Assembly: GCA_036558305.1 (NCBI GenBank)
Contig: DATBFX010000569.1
Span: forward strand, 1-32,810
DNA length: 32,810 bases
Source: DATBFX01 sp036558305
Lineage (GTDB): Bacteria; Chloroflexota; Chloroflexia; Thermomicrobiales; UBA6265
Direction of reading: 5' to 3'
The notes beneath the pieces are model-generated. The model worked only from the letters and a program-made list of their open reading frames with translations, ran no database searches and was not told the origin of the DNA. Both the position numbers and the translations under genes were made by a program. Positions within the stretch are counted from its first letter, which is position 1. Each line of letters begins with the position of its first letter. Shown here piece after piece: positions 8,555 through 14,817 of this stretch.

Positions 8555-8638
8555 ACCTTCCTCCTCCTTGAGGGACGCCAGATCGACGACCAAGAAAGAC
8601 GCACGGCGACGGGCCGTGGCCCGGTGACGCTTGCCGCG

Positions 8639-8667
8639 ATTACACGCGCACGCTACCGCTCTGTGCA
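8639..8667 (-). promoter_or_regulatory. candidate nosZ promoter
   Basis: On the minus strand TGCACA (8667-8662) and TGTAAT (8644-8639) are separated by 17 bases, matching the sigma-70 consensus at 4 of 6 and 5 of 6 positions. Transcription would start near 8632, giving a leader of roughly 78 bases to the nosZ ATG. Confidence 0.4.
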
Positions 8668-8697
8668 TCGGGGGGGCATGACAATCGGCGGACCGGC

Positions 8698-8713
8698 GTT
8701 GCAATACCGCAAC
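8698..8713. promoter_or_regulatory. inverted repeat resembling a CRP/FNR-type operator, between nosZ and rrf2 copy B
   Basis: GTTGC, six bases, GCAAC. The inner 14 bases start with TTG and end with CAA, as in the FNR box TTGAT-N4-ATCAA, but the AT/AT inner positions are not conserved. Its centre is about 73 bases upstream of the predicted nosZ start site, close to a class-I activator position. It could equally be an Rrf2 operator for the divergent pair. Confidence 0.4.
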
Positions 8714-8835
8714 AAACCGGACAAGCATGATCCGATTTTTGGGCACCCGCCCGCGACCCGCAGCGGACGGACCGCGGGCGTCTGCCGGGGCCGTCGTTGC
8801 CGGGTCATTCGGGACGGTGGGAAAGGGGAGGTTTT

Positions 8836-9336
8836 GTGAAACTCTCCAGGGAGAGCAAATACGGGTTGACGTGCGTGCGCTACCTTGCCGCTCAACCCGA
8901 GGGGGCGGTCCGGCACGTGGGCGAGATCGCGCACGTAACCGGTATCAGCTACCCCTTTCTGGCCAAGATCTGCCATCGGCTCGTGGGGGGAGGGATTCTG
9001 CGGTCCTATCGGGGCCGCTCGCGCGGCTACGGGCTGGCGCGGCCGGCCGCAACGATCAGCCTCAGGGAGGTCGTCGAGGCGATCGAAGGGCCGGAGGTGC
9101 TCGAGCGCTGCGTGTTCTGGAGCGACGCCTGCTCGGATAGCCGACCGTGCGTCATGCACGAGCTCTGGCGCCAGGTCAGACCGCGGATGGCGGCGCTGAT
9201 GGAGGACACGTCGGTCGCCGACCTGGCGCGATCGCGGGAGGTCACGAGCGTTCTCAACCCGGTCCCCCCCGTCTCGACGCAGGACGTGACGGACCGGGTT
9301 GAGAACGCCCCGGAGGCGAAGGTGTCGACGACGTGA
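8836..9336 (+). CDS. Rrf2-family Fe-S transcriptional regulator (copy B)
   Basis: A 166-residue Rrf2 regulator and close paralogue of the one at 736-1176. The start is a GTG at 8836 preceded by GGGGAGG, which aligns exactly with copy A (VKLSRESKYG against MKLSRESQYG). The winged helix is in residues 1-70 (PFLAKICHRLV, SYRGRSRGYG). Cluster cysteines C92, C99 and C105 sit in CVFWSDACSDSRPC, the same spacing as copy A. The C-terminus is about 20 residues longer than copy A because an 18-bp inverted repeat (9248-9308) lies inside the coding sequence. The gene is divergent from nosZ, so it probably controls nosZ and itself through the shared intergenic region, sensing NO or redox state. The signal itself is inference. 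Confidence 0.9.
   Translation: MKLSRESKYGLTCVRYLAAQPEGAVRHVGEIAHVTGISYPFLAKICHRLVGGGILRSYRGRSRGYGLARPAATISLREVVEAIEGPEVLERCVFWSDACSDSRPCVMHELWRQVRPRMAALMEDTSVADLARSREVTSVLNPVPPVSTQDVTDRVENAPEAKVSTT
9248..9308 (+). repeat. 18-bp perfect inverted repeat inside the 3' end of rrf2 copy B
   Basis: Arms 9248-9265 and 9291-9308 are perfectly complementary with a 25-base loop. The repeat encodes the extra C-terminal tail missing from the paralogue and lies 28 bases before the stop. It may be an inserted palindromic element that also serves as a transcription terminator or mRNA stabiliser. Confidence 0.7.
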
Positions 9337-9381
9337 GCGGATGCCCCACCTCGCTGAAGGCACCCCGGTTCGTCTGCCGCT

Positions 9382-10392
9382 CTACTCGTCCGGGAAGGTG
9401 ATGCCGTCTCTCAGTTTCTCGATCTCGGGCATCCAATCGTCGAAGAGTACTTCGTCGGTCGTGTAGCCGAGGACCAGGAAGGTGCCGGGTTCCGGCAGTT
9501 GCCAGCACTCGAGGTACTGGCTGCGCTGGAGTCGGTCGCCGTCGTCGGTCGTGTAGAGATAGGTGGTCGCCACGAAGGCGTGGGTCTCGTCGCCCCCTTC
9601 GATCGGGTTGCCGTCGGCGTCGGTCCTCGTCGCGATCTGCGAGCGGTGGGAATCGCCGTTCAAGATGTTGGCGAGGACCTGGAGATACTCGGTCGCGGGA
9701 GGGTCCTGGGCCAAGGTCAGACCGGAGATCTCCACGTGTATCCGGCCGCCGCCGGCGTCGAGGACGAAGTAGTCGTAGGGACCGGTTTCGAGCGGCGTCG
9801 ACGATTCCTCCCCGACCTTCCAGCGTTTGGTGTCGTAGGTGACGGTGTACCCGTAGTTGGGCGAGGCGTAGGTCGCGGTTGCGGCCGCGGCTTTCGGCGT
9901 TTTGGTCGGGGCTGGGGTTTCGTCCGACGGCGGTTCGGGTTGGTCGGATGCCGCGCCCAGCCCCGCGCCGACGAAGAGGCTGACCTGGGTCCGCTCGCCT
10001 CGCGCATGCAACCAGGCGACGCCGCCGAGACCGGCGGCGTCACGCGACGTGACCGCCACGTAGACGTCGGTGCCCTCGCCCGCAAGTTCACCGCACGCGG
10101 CCGGCGCGTTGGGAGCGCCGACGACGACGGCGTAGCCGCCGCCGGTCAATTCGTCGATGGCCAGGTCGATCGTCGTGAAGCTGGTCTGGGCGCCGCCCTC
10201 GGCAGCCTTTAGCGGGCGCAGATCGGCGGCGACCTCGCCGGGGGCGGCACACGAGCCCGCGACGATCGCAACCGCGGATTCGTCCTGCGCCTTCGCCGGT
10301 CGGACGGCAGCGCCAACCAGGCCGGCTGCCAGGAATACGATTGCCAGGCAGCGCACAAAGGCATTTCCCAAGTATCTTCTCCGCATCGCCAT
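9382..10392 (-). CDS. exported protein of unknown function with Thr/Pro linker
   Basis: A 336-residue secreted protein. The ATG at 10392 follows GGGAGGG by five bases. It has a Sec signal peptide: basic MAMRRRY, hydrophobic core to about residue 30, and a probable cut after AKA near residue 35. An N-terminal region of about 35-150 contains VVVGAPNAPAACGELAGEG and WLHARGERTQVSLFVGAGLG. A Pro/Thr/Ala linker (about 160-185) leads to a C-terminal domain that begins SPNYGYTVTYDTKRW and ends at ITFPDE. I do not recognise a catalytic motif. The SPxYGYxVxYDxxxW opening is common in exported Chloroflexota proteins. A decayed paralogue follows at 10587-11344, so the family has been duplicated locally. 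The gene is convergent with rrf2 copy B. Confidence 0.82.
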   Translation of the reverse strand: MAMRRRYLGNAFVRCLAIVFLAAGLVGAAVRPAKAQDESAVAIVAGSCAAPGEVAADLRPLKAAEGGAQTSFTTIDLAIDELTGGGYAVVVGAPNAPAACGELAGEGTDVYVAVTSRDAAGLGGVAWLHARGERTQVSLFVGAGLGAASDQPEPPSDETPAPTKTPKAAAATATYASPNYGYTVTYDTKRWKVGEESSTPLETGPYDYFVLDAGGGRIHVEISGLTLAQDPPATEYLQVLANILNGDSHRSQIATRTDADGNPIEGGDETHAFVATTYLYTTDDGDRLQRSQYLECWQLPEPGTFLVLGYTTDEVLFDDWMPEIEKLRDGITFPDE

Positions 10393-10507
10393 TCCATCCC
10401 TCCCGATCGTTCCTCCACGATGAGCGGCACATCGCCCGACATCAAGCATGAGGTAGCGGCAGCGACATTGCATCGGGTATCCGACGTAACCGGAGGGCGA
10501 CAACGCC

Positions 10508-10539
10508 GCAGCCGCTACGTCGATCGACGTAGCGGCTGC
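10508..10539 (-). terminator. 32-bp perfect palindrome, probable terminator
   Basis: Sixteen perfect base pairs with no loop in the DNA form. It stands between the end of the decayed paralogue (10587) and the start of the intact exported protein (10392). A TTTT follows it only on the plus strand, where no gene ends, so intrinsic termination on the minus strand is plausible but not certain. Confidence 0.6.
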
Positions 10540-10586
10540 CGTTTTCGCGGGCGGCGCCGGGTTGAGCCGCGGTTGGGAAGGGCACG

Positions 10587-11344
10587 TTAGCCCGGCAAGG
10601 TAATACCTTGCTCCAGCGCCTCGCGTGCCGGAACCCAGGCGTCGTATTCGTCGCGCCGGGTCTGGTAGGTCATCAAGAGAAATCCGCCTCGCCCGGGGAT
10701 CGCTCAGGATTCGACGTAGTACGTCAAGATCGGGCCGTTGGCGGTGCTGCCTTTGTGGGCGAGGTCGAGCACGACGCAGGCGCGGTCGTCGCCGCCGACT
10801 TGCTTGCCGTCGGCGTCCCGCCGGATCGCGTCATCTTCGAATCGATCGGAGGTGAGGAAGATCTCCGTGACCCGTTCGATGTGGTCGAGCGCGCTCACGG
10901 AGGGGTCACGGGGAAGGCCGTCGAGTTCCGCCTGTACACCACCTTCCTTGGCCCTCAGCACGACGGAATCGATCGGACCGTCTGCCGCCGGATTGGTGAG
11001 CGCCGGAAGATCGCCCCAGAACGCGCTGCCGTAGGTGATCGCGTAGCCGTAGCTGGGCGAGGTGTAGGTTTCGGTCTCGCCGGCCGTCGGCGTCGAGGTC
11101 TCGTCGCTCGGCGGTTCGGGCGGCGAGGAGGGGGCTTCGGTCGATGCGGCATTCGCCGCGCCGCCCCATCCTTCACCGACGAACAGACTCACCTGCGGGC
11201 GGTCGTCCTGCACGTGCAACCAGGCGATGCGACCCAGCTCGGCGTCCGACCGGGTGGGAACCGGGACGTACACGTCGCTGCCGTCGCCCGCGATCTCGCC
11301 GCAGGCCGCCGGCGCCTCGGGAGCGCCGACGACCACGATGAAGC
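10587..11344 (-). pseudogene. decayed paralogue of the exported protein, with an in-frame TGA
   Basis: The region aligns with the gene at 9382-10392: VVVGAPEAPAACGEIAGDG against VVVGAPNAPAACGELAGEG, WLHVQDDRPQVSLFVGEG, a Thr/Pro linker, and SPSYGYAITYGSAFW. A TGA at 10706-10704 falls exactly where the intact copy has a tryptophan (QYLECW against YYVES-stop). The same frame then continues with clear similarity, GGFLLMTYQT...DAWVP...GITLPG, to a TAA at 10589-10587. The N-terminal signal peptide is missing. Its 5' end is joined to a response-regulator remnant. It is a pseudogene unless TGA is read through. Confidence 0.85.
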
Positions 11345-11602
11345 GCAGGTGGTCGACCGCAAAGTCGGGGCGGTAAGCGCTCATCATCACGACCTGCACC
11401 GTCGGGAAGCGCCGCCGGAAGTCGGCGGCCACAGCGACCAGCCGTCGCGTTCCGGCATGAAAACGTCGCTGAGCACGAGATCGGGCGGGGCGGTCTCGAT
11501 CTCGGTCAGCGCTGCCCGACCGTGGGGCGCGGTGCGAACGACGTAGCCGGCGTCGGTTAGGACGTCGGTGAGGAACCCGCGAATGGCGGGCTCGCCATCG
11601 AC
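11345..11602 (-). pseudogene. response-regulator receiver-domain remnant, frameshifted and fused
   Basis: One minus-strand frame from about 11602 reads VDGEPAIRGFLTDVL, GYVVRTAPHGRAAL and PPDLVLSDVFMPERDGW, which is the first half of a CheY-like receiver including the phospho-acceptor aspartate in LVLSD. Near 11431-11445 the reading shifts to another frame that continues FRRRFPTVQVVMMSA, the fourth strand with the conserved Ser-Ala. The conserved lysine strand (KPF) never appears, because the sequence runs into the exported-protein paralogue. No credible start codon precedes it. This is a broken gene, joined to its neighbour by a deletion or rearrangement. Confidence 0.75.
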
Positions 11603-11725
11603 GAGACTCCCGCGGCGCGTCGAAGCGCCCAGTTGTTTTCCGAAGCATGATTTATACCACGGCGGTTCGGAGAGCGTCGGGTGCCCTGTGCCAAGCGAGG
11701 GTCGATGCCCATTGGGGCGATAAGG

Positions 11726-12718
11726 TCAACGGCGCAGACCGAGGATGCCGAGCGGGGCGCCGCCGTTGGTCGTTCCATACGTCTTGATCGCGAGGAGGAT
11801 GGCGGGACCGGCGGGTGCGGTGACGACCTCGACCTCGCGACCGAAGGGATCGCGGATCTGCACCAACGGTTGACCTCGCTGCACCTCGTCGCCGAGCCGG
11901 ACGAGCGGGGTGAGCACGCCGCCGAACGTGCTCTGGAAGAAGTCGGCGCTGCGCATCATCACGTAGTCGGCCTCGGCGGGGGCGTCCGGTTCGCCGTCGA
12001 TCATCCGCAGATGGCGCAACATGTTGACCAGACTGCGCGTGTGGTCGGCGACGTTTTGCTCGTGGAGGCGACCTTCGCCGCCGCACTCGACGAGCATGGC
12101 GCCGATCCCGGCGCGGGTGACGCGGGTGAAGAGACCGGAACGCAACCACTCGTCGTTGCTGGCCCAAACGAGTCGGCTCCCGGCCGCCTTGGCCAAGAGT
12201 TCGGACGCGCGGCCGGCCTCGTTTGGCGCCGCGTGGAACAGGGTGTAGTAGACGACGCCGAACTCGTTGCCGCCGCCGTGGAGATCGACCATGAAGTCGG
12301 CGTGCGCCATCACGAGGTTTTCGACCAGGTGGGCGAGTCGCCGGGTGTAGGTCCCGCTGGGATCGCCGGGGAAGACGCGATTGAGATCGAGCCCGTCGAT
12401 GGGACTGACGCGGGACGCCGCCTCAAAGGCGGAACTGTTGAGGGCGGGGAAAAGGATCAACGTGCCACGGAGGGAGGCAGGATCGACGTGTTCCAACGCC
12501 CGCCAGATGGCGACGGTTCCGTCGTACTCGTCGCCGTGGAGACCGGCCTGGATCCAGAGGGCCGGTCCGTCCTCGGCACCATTGACGAGGATGATGGGCG
12601 TGCCGATCGCCGAGTTGTCGGGGCGGCGTCCGATCTCCAGCCAGCCCTCGGCCCGTTGACCGCGCTCCGCGCGGGCGCTGCCGATTTCGACGATGGGACG
12701 ATGGCCTTTTTGGGTCAT
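11726..12718 (-). CDS. succinylglutamate desuccinylase/aspartoacylase-family zinc hydrolase
   Basis: A 330-residue M14-like metallohydrolase. The ATG at 12718 has AAAGGAG eight bases upstream. Zinc ligands are H61 and E64 (GLHGDEYDG) and H147 (DLHGGG). The substrate arginine region is LDLNRVFPG near 111-118, and a likely catalytic glutamate lies in MLVECGGEG near 214. The C-terminal 75 residues (GGVLTPLVRLGDEVQRG, then AGPAILL) form a lipoyl-like beta-sandwich typical of the AspA/AstE family. The enzyme should remove an acyl group from an N-acyl amino acid or a related amide. The substrate is not predictable, and no arginine-catabolic neighbours are present. It is downstream of the PPOX gene, but a strong terminator lies between them. 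Confidence 0.88.
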   Translation of the reverse strand: MTQKGHRPIVEIGSARAERGQRAEGWLEIGRRPDNSAIGTPIILVNGAEDGPALWIQAGLHGDEYDGTVAIWRALEHVDPASLRGTLILFPALNSSAFEAASRVSPIDGLDLNRVFPGDPSGTYTRRLAHLVENLVMAHADFMVDLHGGGNEFGVVYYTLFHAAPNEAGRASELLAKAAGSRLVWASNDEWLRSGLFTRVTRAGIGAMLVECGGEGRLHEQNVADHTRSLVNMLRHLRMIDGEPDAPAEADYVMMRSADFFQSTFGGVLTPLVRLGDEVQRGQPLVQIRDPFGREVEVVTAPAGPAILLAIKTYGTTNGGAPLGILGLRR

Positions 12719-12751
12719 CGAGGGCTCCTTTGTCTGGGCCGCCGGTACGAA

Positions 12752-12781
12752 GAACGCCCTGCTCGATCGAGCAGGGCGTTC
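12752..12781 (-). terminator. 30-bp perfect palindrome, terminator of the PPOX gene
   Basis: Fifteen perfect base pairs starting 18 bases after the PPOX stop. The start codon of the next gene is only 34 bases further on, so that gene's promoter would have to overlap the structure, or the structure acts as a partial attenuator between two co-transcribed genes. Confidence 0.75.
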
Positions 12782-12799
12782 GTGCGTCGATTCGAGCGA

Positions 12800-13471
12800 T
12801 CAGTAGAGCGTCGATCGGTACGCTTCCTGCCGTTTGCCCTGGGATTCGTCGGGCGGCGGGAGGTTCTTTTGCTCGGAGCAGATGGCGCCCAGGGTGGGGA
12901 TGGTGTCGGGGTCGGGCCAGGTCTCCGGTTGCCAGAGACCGGAGCGGAGGAAGGCTCGCGCGCAGTGCATGTAGACCTCGTCGATCTCGACGATGGTCGC
13001 GAGTTTGGGAGTCTTGTTCTGCACCGTCATCGACGCGAGCAATTCGGGCTCCGTGGTGATGAAGGCACGGCCGTTGACGCGAACCGTCTCGTCGACGTTC
13101 GGGATGATGAAGATGAGGCCGATGTGGGGATTGGCGATGATGTTGCGGTGGCCGTCGATGCGGCGGTTGCCGAGCCGGTCGGGGATGGCGATGGTCCGGC
13201 GGTCGAGGATTTTCACCACGCCCGGCACGTCGCCCTTGGGCGAGACGTCGCAATTGCCGGCGGCATCGGCCGTCGCGATCAGAAAGAAGGGGGCGGCGGC
13301 GATGAACCGTTCGAGCAGCGGGGTGAGGTAGCCGGTGTGCTTCTCAAGGATCGCCGGCGTCGGGTCGCCGTTGATGGCGTGAAGCTCGTCTACCGTGGTC
13401 ACCTGATGGGCGCGCAGCCGGGCGACCAAGTCCTCGCCGGTCGTCGTGGGCGCGCGTTCTGCCGTGAGCAT
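12800..13471 (-). CDS. FMN-binding PPOX-type flavoprotein (MSMEG_1061-like)
   Basis: A 223-residue split-barrel protein. I take the ATG at 13471 (MLTAERAP), with GGAGG eight bases upstream; a TTG 15 bases earlier is in frame but would place that GGAGG inside the gene. Landmarks are FFLIATADAAGNCDVSPKGDVPGVV around residues 66-90, the flavin-binding strand TIAIPDRLGNRRIDGHRNI around 96-114, and IGLIFIIPNVDETVRVNGRA after it. This SPKGD...DRxGNRRxDxxxNI pattern belongs to the MSMEG_1061 subgroup of pyridoxamine-phosphate-oxidase-like proteins. These are probably FMN or F420 reductases or heme-utilisation-like enzymes rather than true PdxH. The substrate is unknown. Confidence 0.88.
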   Translation of the reverse strand: MLTAERAPTTTGEDLVARLRAHQVTTVDELHAINGDPTPAILEKHTGYLTPLLERFIAAAPFFLIATADAAGNCDVSPKGDVPGVVKILDRRTIAIPDRLGNRRIDGHRNIIANPHIGLIFIIPNVDETVRVNGRAFITTEPELLASMTVQNKTPKLATIVEIDEVYMHCARAFLRSGLWQPETWPDPDTIPTLGAICSEQKNLPPPDESQGKRQEAYRSTLY

Positions 13472-13612
13472 CAAATCGGCCTCCAACCCTCGCCCCGATC
13501 GGTGAACGGGTGGGTCTTTGCGAACTGTCAGCCATGCTATCGGATCGCGAGGTCAGCATAAGCCGCGGTGTTTGGAGAGTCAACCGAGAGAGGGCGGAGG
13601 CCTTCGCAGCGT

Positions 13613-13882
13613 TCAGCATGTTCGGGACCGTGCGGACGTCTGATGGAACACCCCGAACATAACCGGGTGATACCATCTATGGGCAACGAAAGGGATCGAC
13701 GGCATGGCTGCATCGCACGATCCATTGACACCCTCGGAAAAGATCAGCACGCCTTGGATTCGATACCGCTCGTCGCGCAGTGGTTCCACTTCGACACTCT
13801 CTGACGAGACGCCTAATTCTCCATTTGCACAACTTGACACATGGAAGAACACCCGAATCTGACTTCCAACCTTGCCGTCCAT
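13613..13882 (-). CDS. short, possibly truncated protein with DUF4265-like start
   Basis: An 89-residue frame with an ATG at 13882 and GAGGAG eight bases upstream. Residues 1-55 look like real protein: SQIRVFFHVSS, then SSESVEVEPLRDERYRI, then IFSEGVNG. This resembles the opening of DUF4265 proteins (xxESLWAEPLxDGRYRLxNxPFFxxGVSxGD), which are usually about 150 residues. The remaining residues have no family character, and the frame ends early, so this may be a 3'-truncated gene or remnant. The DNA is visibly less GC-rich than its neighbours, which suggests recent acquisition. The family match is from memory and weak. Confidence 0.4.
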   Translation of the reverse strand: MDGKVGSQIRVFFHVSSCANGELGVSSESVEVEPLRDERYRIQGVLIFSEGVNGSCDAAMPSIPFVAHRWYHPVMFGVFHQTSARSRTC

Positions 13883-14220
13883 ACATAGCACTCCTCAAGG
13901 AAAAATCGGATATGAGTCAACATATTGGCGGAGCAAAACATGAATCAGAATCGCCTTGATGGCACACAACGAGAGGACATTCTTCTCAGTACGCGGAGGA
14001 CTGGAGAACAGACCGGCAAGACCTTTGCGGAGCCTGCGGATGAGATTCCCGCGTGGGTGTCGTAGGGGCGGACCTCCGTGTCCGCCCTCGTCGATTGCGC
14101 ATCGGTAGGAGGGCGGACACGGAGGTCCGCCCCTACACACGCCGAAACCCGACTCTTCAGCAACGCTTCGTAGAGCCGGTGTCTGCGCCCTTGCAGACTG
14201 CTAACCCTCCTCATCTGCAC
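13883..14220. other. intergenic region with inverted-repeat element, no gene
   Basis: Between the short DUF4265-like frame and the end of the tubulin-like operon there is lower-GC sequence (about 13883-14040), then the inverted repeat at 14062-14136. Frames through the repeat give peptides such as GADLRVRP, a known artefact of translating this kind of repeat. Confidence 0.6.
14062..14136. repeat. interspersed inverted repeat, 27-bp perfect arms
   Basis: Arms 14062-14088 and 14110-14136 are perfectly complementary around a 21-base loop. Each begins GTAGGGGCGGACC on its own strand. The arm resembles the GTAGGGGAGGGCC arm of the element at 20458-20559. Elements of this GTAGGGG type are, from memory, common in Chloroflexota genomes. 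Confidence 0.85.
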
Positions 14221-14796
14221 TCACGCACCCCCACCCGCGCGCTCCGGTTCCAGCAGCGGTTCCGGCGCGTCGGGGTTGCGCATCACGTTCATCAGGGTGC
14301 GGGCGTAGAGGAGACTGAGGCCCCAGACGGTGGCGTGGACGTGACCGGTGAAGGCGAGCGGGGCGGCGATGAAGACGATGATGGTCATCGGGATGGCGAA
14401 GGGAGCGAGCCAGCGGCCGGTCGGGGTTGCGAAGAGGCGCTGGATGGCCGACCAGACGGGGCCTTCGGTCGGGCGGCGCAACCGCCAGCGGACGGGCGGC
14501 GCGGGTTGGCCGGTTTTGGTTTTGGGGGCGACCGCGGCGAGGGTGCGCGGCGCGGCCTCGGTCTCGCCGGCGGCGTAGCCGTAGAGGCGCTTCAAGTAGA
14601 AGTGGCAGACCGCGTAGCAGGCGCTCTGCAGGGCGACGACGACGATGACGCCGATCGTGCGAGAGTGAATCTCCCCGGGTAGCACTGCGGAGAAGAGCGG
14701 GGAGAAAACCGGCACGTCGCCGCCCGCGATCCGCTGCGCGACGACCGCGAGACCGGTCATCACGACGGTGCAGATCAGGGCGAGGAACCGCAGCAC
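14221..14796 (-). CDS. small polytopic membrane protein, last gene of the tubulin-like/vWA operon
   Basis: A 191-residue membrane protein. The GTG at 14796 is preceded by AAGGAG at six bases and lies 21 bases after the stop of the 775-residue gene, so it is translated from the same mRNA. Hydrophobic segments lie around residues 3-22, 46-68, 130-150 and 155-172. A polar, Pro/Arg-rich loop around 78-125 separates the middle pair. Helix two continues into ACYAVCHFYLKRLYGY. I do not recognise the family. Its constant-strand position at the end of the operon suggests it is the membrane subunit or a stabiliser of the tubulin-like system; this is inference. The tail is Pro/Glu-rich. Confidence 0.75.
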   Translation of the reverse strand: MLRFLALICTVVMTGLAVVAQRIAGGDVPVFSPLFSAVLPGEIHSRTIGVIVVVALQSACYAVCHFYLKRLYGYAAGETEAAPRTLAAVAPKTKTGQPAPPVRWRLRRPTEGPVWSAIQRLFATPTGRWLAPFAIPMTIIVFIAAPLAFTGHVHATVWGLSLLYARTLMNVMRNPDAPEPLLEPERAGGGA

Positions 14797-14817
14797 GGCA
14801 AACTCCTTCGGAACGCG

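Noticed and set aside
8797..8835. 13-residue upstream extension of rrf2 copy B
   Set aside because: The GTG at 8836 has the ribosome-binding site and aligns with the start of copy A.
13945..14220. 91-residue minus-strand frame containing GADLRVRP
   Set aside because: It is a translation of the 27-bp-arm inverted repeat. This peptide string is a common artefact of such repeats.
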